From positions 1 through 48,572 of the forward strand of contig RPRI01000028.1 in the NCBI GenBank assembly GCA_003818505.1: a DNA stretch of 48,572 bases, written 5' to 3'. Every line of letters starts with the position of its first letter. Position 1 is the stretch's first letter. The translations under genes and the position numbers were made by a program. Shown here piece after piece: positions 15,784 to 25,419 of the stretch. Under the pieces are notes generated by a model. The model made no database searches. It was not told the origin of the DNA and was given only the letters and a program-made list of their open reading frames with translations. This stretch comes from Desulfobacteraceae bacterium. Its GTDB lineage: Bacteria; Desulfobacterota; Desulfobacteria; Desulfobacterales; RPRI01.

Positions 15784-18210
15784 ATGATTGAAGCTGGAAA
15801 ATTATCAGAGATTAACATCGAAACCGAAATGAAAAAGTCCTATCTCGATTACGCCATGAGCGTTATTATCGGGAGGGCTTTGCCTGATGTCAGGGATGGT
15901 CTCAAGCCTGTTCACCGTCGTGTTCTCTATGCGATGCGCGAGCTGAAAAACGACTGGAATAAACCGTATAAAAAATCGGCCAGGATTGTGGGTGATGTAA
16001 TCGGCAAGTATCATCCACATGGCGATACAGCAGTTTACGATACCATAGTTCGTATGGCACAGGATTTTTCTTTAAGGTATATGCTGGTTGACGGGCAGGG
16101 TAATTTTGGTTCGGTAGACGGAGATCCTCCCGCTGCGATGAGGTATACCGAAGTAAGGATGACGCGCCTTGCTCATGAAATGATGGAGGATATTGATAAG
16201 GAGACAGTTGATTTTTTCCCTAATTATGACGAGTCTCTGACCGAACCTTCTATTTTGCCTGCAAAAATTCCATGCCTTCTGATTAATGGATCTTCCGGAA
16301 TAGCCGTCGGCATGGCAACAAATATTCCCCCGCACAACCTGACCGAGGTTGCAGATGCGATAAGAGCTATTATTGATGATCCCGGTATTTCATGTGAAGA
16401 ACTAATAAAAATAGTTCCCGGCCCTGATTTTCCGACCGCTGCCATCATTTACGGAAAGAGCGGAATTTCCGAAGCCTATTCCACCGGGAGAGGCAAGGTT
16501 AAGATACGTGCCCGCGTTAAGGTTGAAATAGATAAAAAGAATCAAAATGAGACCATAGTGGTTACCGAGCTTCCTTATATGGTCAACAAAGCCGGGCTTA
16601 TAGAGAAGATTGCTGAGATGATCCGAGATAAGCAGTTAGAGGGCATAAAGTATGTAAGGGATGAATCCGACAGGGAGGGGATGCGGATTGCCATCTGTCT
16701 GAAAAAGGACCAGGTGGCGAAGGTGGTGATAAACCATCTTTATAAGCATACCCGCATGGAAAGCACCTTCGGAATTATTTTTCTTGCCGTGGTTAACAAT
16801 AGGCCGGAGGTCCTGACGTTAAAGGAGATACTTGAATATTTTATTCTTCACCGTAAGGATATAATAGTAAAACGAACAAGGTTCGATCTTAAAAAAGCAG
16901 AAGCGCGGGCGCATATACTAGAAGGTCTCAAGATAGCGATAGATAATATCGATGCCGTCATTTCATTGATCAAAAGTTCCAAATCTCCTGGAGATGCCAA
17001 GATTGGACTCATATCGAAATTCAGCATGACGCCAATTCAGGCCCAGGCTGTGCTCGATATGCGCCTTCAAAGGCTTACAGGCCTCGAGCGTGAAAAAATT
17101 GTTGAGGAATACAATGCTGTTCTGAAAGATATCGCCAGATTCAAGGAGATACTTGCAAGCGAGCAAATCGTTTTGAATATCATAAAGGATGAACTTGCCC
17201 AGATAAAAATTGAGCATGGTGATTCCCGCCGGACCGAAATCGTAGAGGAGACAGAGGATATTTCCATTGAGGATTTGATTGTTGAAGAGGATATGGTTGT
17301 AACTGTTTCCAAGGACGGATACATCAAGAGAACTCCCGCAAGTGTTTATCAGGCCCAGGGGCGCGGAGGAAAAGGGAAAACGGCGATGGGCACCAAGGAT
17401 GAGGATTTCGTAGCGCATCTTTTTGTAGCTTCAACCCACCATATGTTCCTGTTTTTTACAAATCAGGGGAAAGTATACTGGTGCAAGGTATATGATATTC
17501 CGGAATCAGGAAGGACAACCCGCGGAAAGGCCATCGTAAATCTCCTTAACTTTAATGAAGGTGAAAAGCTTACAACCATTCTTGCCGTAAAGGCTTTTGA
17601 ACCCGGTTCGTATGTAATAATGGCAACCCGACAGGGGTTGGTTAAGAGGACGGATCTAATGGATTATAGCCGTCCCAGGCTTGGAGGAATCAGGGCCTTG
17701 CATCTTGATGAGGGTGACGAGCTTATCGCGGCGCGGATTACAGACGGAACCCTTAATGTTTTCGCGTGTTCCGCGACGGGAAAATCTATCCGTTTTCACG
17801 AATCGGATGTGCGTACAACAGGCCGCATTGCAGGCGGAATGCGCGGCATGCGCCTTGCCGACGGTGACCGTATTGTGGGAATGGAAGTCTTAACTCACGG
17901 TCAGACACTCGTTGCTGTTACGGAAAACGGTTTCGGAAAAAGGACATCGATAGATGAATATCCTGTTCAGAAAAGAGGGGGAAAAGGTGTCATAGGTATA
18001 AAGACTACCGAACGAAACGGCCAAGTAGTAACAATACTGATTGTTAACGATGCAGATGACCTTATGCTTATGACCGATACGGGAAAGATTATCCGCACTC
18101 CCATAAGCGGCATTTCTGTTATCAGCCGGAATACCCAGGGCGTTAAGCTGATTGAAAGGGATACGACTGAAAAAGTTGTCGGCGCTGCGAGGCTTGTTGA
18201 AAAGGATTAA
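15784..18210 (+). CDS. gyrA: DNA gyrase subunit A
   Basis: The 808-aa protein is the breakage-reunion subunit of the A2B2 gyrase that introduces negative supercoils. The catalytic Tyr is Y121 in AAMRYTEVR. The quinolone-resistance region reads [14 protein letters not shown], with Thr where E. coli GyrA has Ser83, a natural variant in several taxa. The C-terminal beta-pinwheel has repeated blades; the GyrA box appears as QGRGGKG (a change from QRRGGKG), with a further box-like QKRGGKG later. GyrA rather than ParC is favoured by these boxes and the full C-terminal domain. gyrB is not in the window. gpsA follows after 12 bp, so they may be co-transcribed. Confidence 0.96.
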   Translation: MIEAGKLSEINIETEMKKSYLDYAMSVIIGRALPDVRDGLKPVHRRVLYAMRELKNDWNKPYKKSARIVGDVIGKYHPHGDTAVYDTIVRMAQDFSLRYMLVDGQGNFGSVDGDPPAAMRYTEVRMTRLAHEMMEDIDKETVDFFPNYDESLTEPSILPAKIPCLLINGSSGIAVGMATNIPPHNLTEVADAIRAIIDDPGISCEELIKIVPGPDFPTAAIIYGKSGISEAYSTGRGKVKIRARVKVEIDKKNQNETIVVTELPYMVNKAGLIEKIAEMIRDKQLEGIKYVRDESDREGMRIAICLKKDQVAKVVINHLYKHTRMESTFGIIFLAVVNNRPEVLTLKEILEYFILHRKDIIVKRTRFDLKKAEARAHILEGLKIAIDNIDAVISLIKSSKSPGDAKIGLISKFSMTPIQAQAVLDMRLQRLTGLEREKIVEEYNAVLKDIARFKEILASEQIVLNIIKDELAQIKIEHGDSRRTEIVEETEDISIEDLIVEEDMVVTVSKDGYIKRTPASVYQAQGRGGKGKTAMGTKDEDFVAHLFVASTHHMFLFFTNQGKVYWCKVYDIPESGRTTRGKAIVNLLNFNEGEKLTTILAVKAFEPGSYVIMATRQGLVKRTDLMDYSRPRLGGIRALHLDEGDELIAARITDGTLNVFACSATGKSIRFHESDVRTTGRIAGGMRGMRLADGDRIVGMEVLTHGQTLVAVTENGFGKRTSIDEYPVQKRGGKGVIGIKTTERNGQVVTILIVNDADDLMLMTDTGKIIRTPISGISVISRNTQGVKLIERDTTEKVVGAARLVEKD

Positions 18211-18222
18211 ATAGATTTTTAA

Positions 18223-19257
18223 ATGATTAAAATTACGGATATAACCAAAACAAGGATCGGTGTGGTGGGTGGAGGGAGCTGGGGCACAGCTCTTGCGAAT
18301 CTTCTTGCGGATAAAGGATTCAAAATAGACTTCTGGGTTTTTGAGAAAGAAGTTAAAGATCAGATTCTGGAAATAAGAGAAAATAAAGTTTTCCTTCCAG
18401 GCGTGAAGCTTTCTTTAAATCTTTTTCCTTCAAATGACATAAAGGATGTTGCTACACGAAAAGACCTGGTTTTGTTAGTTGTTCCATCCCATGTAATGCG
18501 CGATACCGCAATGAAAATTTCAGGCTTGATTGCGAAGGATACCATAATAGTATCAGCTTCAAAGGGGATAGAGAACAGCACATATCTGACAATGTCCGGC
18601 GTGCTCAGGGAATGCCTTACCGGAATTCCGGAGGGTAACTTTACAGCCCTTTCGGGACCAAGCTTTGCAAAGGAGGTTGCAAGAAAAGTTCCCACCGCAG
18701 TTACCGCAGCCTCAAAAGACCCTGAGGCGGCAGCATTTGTACAATTTATTTTTGCCACTCCTTTTTTCAGGGTTTATACTAATGACGATGTTACAGGTGT
18801 GGAACTTGGCGGTGCGGTCAAGAATGTCATCGCCATTGCAGCCGGGATTGTAGACGGTCTCGGTCTAGGATTGAATACGCGAGCCGCCCTTATTACAAGA
18901 GGACTGACTGAAATACGGCGCCTGGGGCTGGCGCTTGGGGCTAAGCCGAGAACTTTTACAGGCCTTGCAGGTGTCGGTGATTTGCTTCTGACGTGCACCG
19001 GGAATCTTAGCAGGAATCATACTGTAGGGAAAAAAATCGGGGAGGGTATGAAGTTAAAGGAAATCCTTTCCGAAATGCGCATGGTTGCAGAAGGTGTAAA
19101 AACCGCAGAGTCGGTCTACAATCTTTCTTCAAAACTTGGCGTAGAGATGCCCATTTCCCATGAAATATACCGCATACTTTATGAAGATGTTTCTCCAAAA
19201 GAGGCTGTTCTCAGGCTTATGACAAGGGATCTTAAGCAGGAAATGGATGAGCAGTGA
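18223..19257 (+). CDS. gpsA: Glycerol-3-phosphate dehydrogenase [NAD(P)+]
   Basis: GpsA reduces dihydroxyacetone phosphate to sn-glycerol-3-phosphate for phospholipid synthesis. The N-terminal Rossmann motif is GVVGGGSWGTAL (13-24). LSGPSFAKEVA and the catalytic-lysine segment GGAVKNVIAIAAG follow, then GLAGVGDLLLTC. The 344-aa length is normal apart from about 10 extra N-terminal residues before the Rossmann strand. It lies 12 bp after gyrA and overlaps radC by 11 bp, suggesting a gyrA-gpsA-radC-20-kb-region operon. Confidence 0.96.
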   Translation: MIKITDITKTRIGVVGGGSWGTALANLLADKGFKIDFWVFEKEVKDQILEIRENKVFLPGVKLSLNLFPSNDIKDVATRKDLVLLVVPSHVMRDTAMKISGLIAKDTIIVSASKGIENSTYLTMSGVLRECLTGIPEGNFTALSGPSFAKEVARKVPTAVTAASKDPEAAAFVQFIFATPFFRVYTNDDVTGVELGGAVKNVIAIAAGIVDGLGLGLNTRAALITRGLTEIRRLGLALGAKPRTFTGLAGVGDLLLTCTGNLSRNHTVGKKIGEGMKLKEILSEMRMVAEGVKTAESVYNLSSKLGVEMPISHEIYRILYEDVSPKEAVLRLMTRDLKQEMDEQ

Positions 19258-19978
19258 TAAAAACAATAAAGGCGAAGGCCATAGAGAGAGGCTTCGTGAC
19301 AAATTCATGTCATCAGGCTTCTCCGGTTTCCACGATTACGAAGTAATAGAACTTCTCCTGACTCTTGCCACTCCCCGCAAGGATTGCAAAGATGCCGCAA
19401 AGGCGGCATTAAGGAGATTTAAAACTCTTCAAGGAGTTCTTGAGGCTTCACCCGGTGAATTGTGCGAAATAGAAGGCATAGGTCCGAAAAACCTCTTTGG
19501 AATAAAACTTGTTCAAGCCGCCGCGCACAGGTATCTTGAAAAAAGATTGATAAATAAAGATCCGATAAACAATTCAAAAGAATTGTTTGAATATCTCAAT
19601 CATGATCTGAGGGATAAAAATATAGAGTGCTTCAGGGTTATCTTTCTTGATGCCAAAAATAAAGTTATCAGGACTGAAACACTCTTTAAGGGCTCGCTTA
19701 CATCAAGTTCGGTATATCCGAGAGAAGTTGCGCGGGCCGCTCTTGATTATCACGCCGCCGCCCTTATATTCGCTCACAATCATCCCTCAGGAGATCCGGC
19801 GCCGTCTTCGGAAGATATTTCAGTTACGCGGCAGCTCATTTTTGCCTGCAAGGTTATGGGGGTGACAGTTCATGAACACATTGTGATCGGAGATAATAAA
19901 TATTTCAGCTTTGCCGATAATGGATACATAGAAAAAATCAACCGCGAATTTGACATGCAGGTCAGGGAACTTAAATGA
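19247..19978 (+). CDS. radC: RadC family (JAB/MPN) DNA repair-associated protein
   Basis: The 243-aa protein has an N-terminal helix-hairpin-helix (about 65-90, CEIEGIGPKNL) and a C-terminal JAB metalloprotease-like domain with AHNHPSGDPAPS, giving zinc ligands H177, H179 and D183. RadC proteins are widespread, but their repair role is disputed. The start lies inside the gpsA 3' end (11-bp overlap), and the stop overlaps the next start by 4 bp (ATGA), so translation of the three genes is coupled. Nothing in the sequence is atypical. Confidence 0.95.
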   Translation: MSSDKNNKGEGHRERLRDKFMSSGFSGFHDYEVIELLLTLATPRKDCKDAAKAALRRFKTLQGVLEASPGELCEIEGIGPKNLFGIKLVQAAAHRYLEKRLINKDPINNSKELFEYLNHDLRDKNIECFRVIFLDAKNKVIRTETLFKGSLTSSSVYPREVARAALDYHAAALIFAHNHPSGDPAPSSEDISVTRQLIFACKVMGVTVHEHIVIGDNKYFSFADNGYIEKINREFDMQVRELK

Positions 19979-20244
19979 CGGATAACAGGAAAAAGCATCC
20001 CTATTGTTTTGCTAAACTCGAAGTTGTTTTTCCGGAAGGAGAAGACGGCTTGCGGACCACTCCTGAATCCTGTTTCCCATGTTACTACAAAACCGAGTGC
20101 CTGCGTGAGGCGATGAAGGGAAAAGAAGGGCTGAAGGTTAAAGAGGAAATGGTCGACAGGGCATATGATTCAGGAATGATAGGTTTTTTCAAGAGATGGT
20201 CGGATAAGAAGGAATTCCACAGAAAAATTCATGAAATAAAATGA
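19975..20244 (+). CDS. Small Cys-containing protein, 89 aa
   Basis: I do not recognise a named family. Four cysteines (C11, then C33-x2-C36 and C42) are spaced so that they could bind zinc or an Fe-S cluster: YCF at the start and [12 protein letters not shown] in the middle. The C-terminal part is basic and helical, with [15 protein letters not shown]. It overlaps radC by 4 bp and precedes pgk by 22 bp, so it is probably a cytoplasmic member of this operon. The conserved-looking Cys pattern and overlap support a genuine gene. Confidence 0.75.
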   Translation: MTDNRKKHPYCFAKLEVVFPEGEDGLRTTPESCFPCYYKTECLREAMKGKEGLKVKEEMVDRAYDSGMIGFFKRWSDKKEFHRKIHEIK

Positions 20245-20266
20245 CAGCATAAGAAAGGAGGAAATC

Positions 20267-21463
20267 TTGAAAACAATAAAAGATGTTAACCTTTCAGGCA
20301 AACGGGTGTTTATAAGGGTGGATTTTAATGTTCCTCTGGATGAAAAACAAAATATCACCGACGATACCAGAATACGCTTTGTGGTTCCGACCTTAAAATA
20401 CGCCATTGACAATAAAGCAAAACTTATAATTGCTTCTCACCTTGGAAGGCCAAAAGGCAAAGTAGAGCCTCAGTTCAGCCTATCTCCTGTATTAAAATGC
20501 CTTGGCTCTTATCTCGGCAAAGATATAAGGATGGCGCCTGACTGCATAGGGCCCGAAGTAAAATCGCTTGTATCTTCAATGTCTGATGGAGATGTCCTGC
20601 TTCTTGAAAATCTGAGATTCCATCCCGAGGAAGAGAAAAACGACGATAAGTTCGGAAAAGAACTGGCACAGCTCTGTGATGTTTATGTTAACGACGCTTT
20701 TGCAGTTTCCCACAGGGCGAATGCTTCCGTTGCATCGATAACAGAACATGCTCCAGTGTCGGTTGCCGGATTTTTACTTCAGAAAGAGCTGGAATATTTC
20801 AAAAAAGCTATGGCAGATCCGCAGAGGCCGCTTGTTGCTGTTGTTGGAGGGGCAAAGGTTTCAACCAAGCTGGCCGCTTTGGAAAACATGATTCAGCGTG
20901 TTGATAAAATAATCATCGGCGGTGCGATGGCCAATACTTTTTTGAAAAGCAAAGGTATCGATGTGGGATCTTCAAAAATTGAAGAAGATCTTGTGGAAGT
21001 GGCAGGAACAATCATTAAGAAGGCTTCCGAAAAGGGAATCAGACTCTATCTTCCGGTTGATGCGGTTGCGGCAGCTACCTTTTCTCCGGATGCAGCGACA
21101 AAAATTGTGCCGGTTGCTGAAATTCCAAAAGGCTGGATGGTTCTCGACGTAGGGCCTGCCACATCGATGCTTTTTTCAGAAGCGCTTTACGATGCTAAAA
21201 CTATAGTCTGGAATGGCCCTCTCGGTGCATTTGAAATGGATGCTTTCAGCAGGGGAACAATGTCGATGGTAAACAGCCTGGCAAATTCCCATGCCCTGAC
21301 GATAGTCGGCGGAGGGGATACGGATACGGCGGTGCACAAGGCTGGAGAAGCAGACCGGATAACCTTTATCTCAACAGGAGGAGGTGCTTTTCTTGAGCTT
21401 CTTGAAGGAAAGACTCTCCCGGCCGTTGCCGCCCTAATAAAAGCCCAGCAGAAAACAGGATAG
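20267..21463 (+). CDS. pgk: Phosphoglycerate kinase
   Basis: This enzyme interconverts 1,3-bisphosphoglycerate plus ADP and 3-phosphoglycerate plus ATP in glycolysis and gluconeogenesis. The substrate loop RVDFNVPLD (17-25), the HLGRPKG motif, the [10 protein letters not shown] segment and the nucleotide loop GGGDTDTAV are all present. Length is 398 aa, normal. Translation starts at TTG (20267), placed 7 bp after a strong AAAGGAGG. gap is not adjacent. It ends the gpsA-radC-small gene-pgk cluster, and a 433-bp repeat-rich gap follows. Confidence 0.97.
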   Translation: MKTIKDVNLSGKRVFIRVDFNVPLDEKQNITDDTRIRFVVPTLKYAIDNKAKLIIASHLGRPKGKVEPQFSLSPVLKCLGSYLGKDIRMAPDCIGPEVKSLVSSMSDGDVLLLENLRFHPEEEKNDDKFGKELAQLCDVYVNDAFAVSHRANASVASITEHAPVSVAGFLLQKELEYFKKAMADPQRPLVAVVGGAKVSTKLAALENMIQRVDKIIIGGAMANTFLKSKGIDVGSSKIEEDLVEVAGTIIKKASEKGIRLYLPVDAVAAATFSPDAATKIVPVAEIPKGWMVLDVGPATSMLFSEALYDAKTIVWNGPLGAFEMDAFSRGTMSMVNSLANSHALTIVGGGDTDTAVHKAGEADRITFISTGGGAFLELLEGKTLPAVAALIKAQQKTG

Positions 21464-21896
21464 AGGGAAAGAGTAAATTTCGACTTTTTTGCGCTATCGT
21501 CAATATTGATGAACTCGTAAAAAGCAATTTTATGCCGCTTTGCGGTAATCTATATTCGACGAACTCGTTTGAAGTCTTAATATGCTCTCTTAATGAGCTT
21601 TTTGGGGATTTTTAAATCACTTTGCTAAATCACAAGAAGGTTTGGGCTGACGCCCTCAAAGGCTTGTGATTTTTAACGCTCAGTTCTTTAATAATCTGTT
21701 TCCCAAAAATCTCAAATCCGTTAGCATATTACTTCCAACTGCTTCATTATAATCGATGAGTTCGTTGGAAGTCATAAAAGTGTAGTAATATTTTAAAACC
21801 ACTAGGAGCAATAGGCTGAAAATATTAAAAGCGGATTCGTGACCTTCGTGGTAAAAAATTGCACTATTTACAAAGCTATTAAACAAGGAGGAAAAA
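21464..21896. other. Repeat-rich intergenic region
   Basis: No gene is supported. It holds a partial R2-like end (TGATGAACTCGTAAAAAGC near 21518), a second similar end (CGACGAACTCGTTTGAAGTC near 21558), the hairpin AATCACAAG...CTTGTGATT (about 21629-21672) and R1 copy 2 (21652-21775). The last ~100 bp should carry the promoter of the next gene. It looks like nested palindromic elements. Confidence 0.65.
21652..21775. repeat. Dispersed repeat R1, copy 2
   Basis: It matches 1-124 with four mismatches. The terminal ACTTCCAAC/GTTGGAAGT stem is present. Unlike copy 1 it is not followed by an R2 core, so R1 is a separate unit or the remains of one. Confidence 0.85.
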
Positions 21897-22958
21897 TTGC
21901 CATACTGGAGTGTCAGGGAATCTCTTAGCCAGGCAAACAGACTGAGACGATCTTATTACGAGCTTTTAAGAGATGAACTTGACCAGTTCATGCTTCAATA
22001 TTCCCTTGTCGATTCCTTCAACAATTTTTTAAGCAGGAATAAAAATTATCCTTTTGTCGAAAAAAGAGAACTAAAACCCCGCGCCCGCATATCCGACATA
22101 GAATATGAATCTCAGAACACCTTTCTTGTCATTTTCATTGAAGATACTATTTCTGCGGATCATAAAAAATATATCAGGTTCTTTGATGTAAATAAAACCA
22201 GTAAAACTAACATGATAAGTTCAAAGACGCTTCCCCTTGTCAGTACATTTGACAGAACTCAAAAATTCCTTGATTCTGTAAAATTTTTTGATTTTATGGG
22301 AATACTGCTTCCTGTTGACTATTCCCTTCTTATTCAAAGGGATCCTTCAAGCAGATTGGCAGACCGATACGCTTTAACCCATTTTCATGTAAGGATAGAC
22401 TGGCCTGTGGCGGATGCGGCCGAAGATCTTGCGAGGACTCTCCGTTATATTTCAAAGGATCTTTATGAAAAAGGCGATAAATATGCTGAAGATATCCAGA
22501 AGAAATATTTCGAATATTACGGACTTCCCGTCATGGCCGGCGGAAGGAGAACCGCTGCAATTGTAGCTTCCCAATATCTGAGAAGAATTCCATGTATTAC
22601 GACCGTTTATGCGGGAAGCAGCGGATCGAGAGCTTTGATAAGAATTTCGGAGAGAGGTGTTTCAAAGGCCATATTGATAAAGCTTACCGAGGAGGAATTG
22701 ACTGAGACATCGGCTTCAAATAATATTTCCGTCAACAGTTTCAAGAAGAATTATGTTGTAGCCAGGGACAGGAAGGATAATATTTGCATATTTCAGGTGT
22801 CGTATTATCCGACAAGTCATGCAAGGCCTCCTGATGACGGAAAACTGAGGGAATTAAAATCCGATCTTTACTGGCAGACCGTTGATGGCCAGTATATTAT
22901 GCCAAAGCCTGGAGTCTGGAAATATCCTCCGCTTCCGCACAATATAATCTACACATGA
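21897..22958 (+). CDS. Unrecognised protein, 353 aa
   Basis: No known family is recognised. The start is TTG (21897) after AAGGAGG. The N-terminal ~60 residues are helical and charged (ESLSQANRLRRSYYELLRDEL). A stretch near 180-210 (AEDLARTLRYISKDLYEKGDKY) is helical, and the region at 215-250 (GGRRTAAIVASQYLRRIP) is glycine- and arginine-rich. There is no signal peptide or membrane segment. It is followed by an R2 element whose first bases give the stop codon TGA. Base use resembles the neighbouring core genes, so it does not look recently acquired. Confidence in coding is high; no function is proposed. Confidence 0.8.
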   Translation: MPYWSVRESLSQANRLRRSYYELLRDELDQFMLQYSLVDSFNNFLSRNKNYPFVEKRELKPRARISDIEYESQNTFLVIFIEDTISADHKKYIRFFDVNKTSKTNMISSKTLPLVSTFDRTQKFLDSVKFFDFMGILLPVDYSLLIQRDPSSRLADRYALTHFHVRIDWPVADAAEDLARTLRYISKDLYEKGDKYAEDIQKKYFEYYGLPVMAGGRRTAAIVASQYLRRIPCITTVYAGSSGSRALIRISERGVSKAILIKLTEEELTETSASNNISVNSFKKNYVVARDRKDNICIFQVSYYPTSHARPPDDGKLRELKSDLYWQTVDGQYIMPKPGVWKYPPLPHNIIYT

Positions 22959-23084
22959 CGGCTTTGTAAAAAGTCATTCTGCTGTGTTGCACTTCATGTT
23001 TCGTCATTGCAGCGTACTAACATGTACGCTTCATTCCTCAAGATTCGTGCGCCTTGCATAATGAGCTTTTTACTTTGCCATCTG
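22956..23084 (+). repeat. Palindromic element R2, copy E
   Basis: This copy starts TGACGGCTTTGTAAAAAGTC, has the core GCGTAC...GTACGC, and ends ACTTTGCCATCTG. Its TGA is the stop codon of the 353-aa gene. No target duplication is evident and the outer right end seen in copies C and D is absent, so it appears truncated. Confidence 0.85.
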
Positions 23085-23292
23085 AATTTGCGTATATAAA
23101 GGAGCCGGAATTCAGAAGCCAGAATGAAAGGGTTTTCCGGAAGAAGGCTGATACCATTTAATTGCAGCGAAAGATATTGGTTGTGGTGATAACTCACTGA
23201 TAATGTCCCAGCATGAAGAAGTGGGTAAATTGCTGGAGGCATATACCGCTTCCATTCTGAATCCTGGATTCTGGCTTCTGACTCCTGAATAG
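22959..23292. other. Non-coding stretch with R2 copy E and a second inverted repeat
   Basis: After the R2 element, CAGAAGCCAGAAT (about 23115) and ATTCTGGCTTCTG (about 23268) form a 13-bp inverted repeat about 150 bp apart, enclosing non-coding sequence. No gene is supported. The 82-codon minus-strand frame at 22994-23242 spans the R2 element and is a shadow. Confidence 0.6.
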
Positions 23293-23754
23293 TTACATAA
23301 TTTCTTTAATCATTGCAATCTCATCACAATCGGGGAATTTCACGCAAAGAATGCAATCAGACCAGATTTTAATAAGAGGAAGTTCGGTCTTGTCAACATA
23401 AACAAATCCCATTTTTTCAAAAAATCCGGGTTTATAAGTAAGAGAAAAAACTTTTTTCATTTCATAAGTTTTTGCTTCGGCGAGAACTGTTTCGACAAGC
23501 AATTTGCCTATCTTTTTTCTGACATGATCGGGATGTACGGCAAGAGACCGGATTTCGGCAAGATATTCCCAGCAGAACTGCAGGGCGCAACATCCAATAA
23601 TATCACCGGTTGTGTCATCCTCATAAACAATGAAATCCCGCAGATGGTCATAAAGTTTGCTGAAAGGGCGGGGTAACAGTTCTCCTTTGCTGCTGTAAAT
23701 CTGAAGAAGGTTGTATATTGCCTTTATATCATGTATGCTTGCCTTACGAATCAT
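23293..23754 (-). CDS. GNAT acetyltransferase, short ArgA-like (possible N-acetylglutamate synthase)
   Basis: From the ATG at 23754 the 153-aa protein starts MIRKASIHDIKAIYNLL, the usual GNAT beta1-alpha1. The acetyl-CoA loop is VHPDHVRKKIGKLLVE (family Q..R..G.G..L), with the second half FFEKMGFVYVDKTELP. The end carries WSDCILCVKFPDCDE, a Cys-rich signature I associate with short, single-domain arginine-pathway acetyltransferases (COG1246 type). A start 22 codons upstream is possible but gives a hydrophobic tail with no Shine-Dalgarno. It stands alone, divergent from the next locus. The arginine role is an inference from family resemblance. Confidence 0.82.
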   Translation of the reverse strand: MIRKASIHDIKAIYNLLQIYSSKGELLPRPFSKLYDHLRDFIVYEDDTTGDIIGCCALQFCWEYLAEIRSLAVHPDHVRKKIGKLLVETVLAEAKTYEMKKVFSLTYKPGFFEKMGFVYVDKTELPLIKIWSDCILCVKFPDCDEIAMIKEIM

Positions 23755-23937
23755 TAGAGTTCTTATAACATCTTTTAGAGTTAAATCAAGTAATAATATT
23801 AATTTAATATGAAATAACATATTGACAATCGCCGGTATTTATGGAGAATGGATAAGGCCGCACAAGAAGTCCCGCAGATAGACACATGGAACGCTTAAAA
23901 GAGTCAATTTCGAATGGATACTATATAGGAGCTGACT

Positions 23938-25383
23938 ATGCCTTTCAAAATTAAACCGTCGTATCTTTTTATTCTCGTCTCTTTGTTTATATTTATTCAA
24001 ACCGGCTTAATTAATGCCCAGCAGGATAGCGGAAGTCCGGCTCAGGAGAAGGAAGAAATAATCGGGGATGAAATCGGCTCCGGAGCTGTTGATAAAGCAA
24101 CCGCGGAGAAGCTGAGCAAAATGGCACCGGAAGAGGTTCAGGCTCTAGACAGGAAACTTGCTGATGCTCTTGTTCTGTATTATGATAGAGAATTTGTAAA
24201 GGCGCTTCCTATTTTTCTGGAAATAGCAAGCAAGGCTGAGACCATGGATATCATGTTCTGGATCGGGACAAGCGCAATGAAAACCGGAGAGAAGGAACTT
24301 GCTGTTGAAAAATTTAAAAAAATGCTTGTGATCGATCCGCAATTAAACAGGGTAAGACTCGAGCTTGCCACAACCTATTTTTCAATGGGACGTTATGATG
24401 AGGCGAGGAAGGAGCTGGAGATTGTCAAAGCTGCATCTCCGCCAAAGGCAGTTATGGATAACATGTTAAAATTGATGGCTGCGATTGATGAAAGAACCCG
24501 GAAAGTATCTTGGAACCTGAGGTTAGCCCAGGGCGTCATGTGGGACGACAATATCAACTCCGGTCCTGAATTGGATACATTCCAGGTTCTGGGAGGCTCT
24601 CTGACACCGGACAGGATGACGGCTGAACTGGAGGACGAAGGTGCCGTGACCAGCCTTGCCGGAAATCTCCTTTTTGACTTGGGAGAGTCAAAAGGTCTGA
24701 TGTGGAATAACGCGCTGTCATTTTACAACAAGGCATATTTTGATTACAGCGAGTTCAATTTCTTATCAGTTGATGTTAACACCGGACCATGGTGGGTCGG
24801 ACGCAGGGATATTTTCAAAATTCCTGTGGGTTATACTGAAAGAGAATACGGAAGCGACCGTCTCTCTTACATGCTGCACGTTGATCCTGAATATGAGCAT
24901 CATTTCAACCAGTATTTCAGCCTGAAGGGGCTCTATTCATTAAGCGCGGAGAATTTTTATTTCACAAGCAGATCGGGACTTGACAATAACAAGCGCCGTT
25001 TTGAACTGACCCCGGCCTTTTACCTTGATAACCGCAGGCACATTTTTGCCCTTGCGGCCGGGTATGACGACCATGATGCTGATGATGACAGAAACACCTA
25101 TGACGGACCGTACCTCAGCTTATCCTATTTTACAAAATTTCCGACCCAAACAGAACTCTTTCTGCAATATCAGTGGGCTAAGAAAGACTTTGAGGACAAA
25201 CCGCTTCTTTATAACCTCTATCGCGAAGATAAGCGGCAGGGCATAACCGCAGTGCTTAGCCAGGGTTTTATGAAGTATTTTTATGCATCCTTTGCTTTTA
25301 CATACACGGATAATGATTCCAATGCCGAAATATATGATTATGAACGCACCTCATATACTTTCAGTTTAGGCTGCCGTTTTTAA
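23938..25383 (+). CDS. Slam-like outer-membrane protein (signal peptide, TPR, beta-barrel)
   Basis: The 481-aa protein has a Sec signal peptide (hydrophobic residues 9-25, likely cleavage after INA). A linker leads to an N-terminal periplasmic TPR region (about 78-178, with ALPIFLEIASKAETMDIMFW and RLELATTYFSMGRYDEA), then a beta-rich C-terminal domain (about 190-481) with alternating aromatic strands ending in Phe, as in outer-membrane barrels. The strand-1 motif MWDDNIN resembles the start of the Slam/DUF560 barrel. Length and order match Slam proteins, which move lipoproteins and some soluble proteins to the cell surface. The next gene, 24-36 bp downstream, is a candidate cargo. Without a search, a TPR-porin of other function remains possible. 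Confidence 0.72.
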   Translation: MPFKIKPSYLFILVSLFIFIQTGLINAQQDSGSPAQEKEEIIGDEIGSGAVDKATAEKLSKMAPEEVQALDRKLADALVLYYDREFVKALPIFLEIASKAETMDIMFWIGTSAMKTGEKELAVEKFKKMLVIDPQLNRVRLELATTYFSMGRYDEARKELEIVKAASPPKAVMDNMLKLMAAIDERTRKVSWNLRLAQGVMWDDNINSGPELDTFQVLGGSLTPDRMTAELEDEGAVTSLAGNLLFDLGESKGLMWNNALSFYNKAYFDYSEFNFLSVDVNTGPWWVGRRDIFKIPVGYTEREYGSDRLSYMLHVDPEYEHHFNQYFSLKGLYSLSAENFYFTSRSGLDNNKRRFELTPAFYLDNRRHIFALAAGYDDHDADDDRNTYDGPYLSLSYFTKFPTQTELFLQYQWAKKDFEDKPLLYNLYREDKRQGITAVLSQGFMKYFYASFAFTYTDNDSNAEIYDYERTSYTFSLGCRF

Positions 25384-25419
25384 TCTGTTTTTTATCTGTT
25401 TTCTATCATGGAGGAACAC

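Noticed and set aside
18360-18758. 132-codon minus-strand frame inside gpsA, and similar long antisense frames in gyrA, fabF and the thiolase
   Set aside because: All lie antisense to strongly conserved housekeeping genes and follow from their codon bias.
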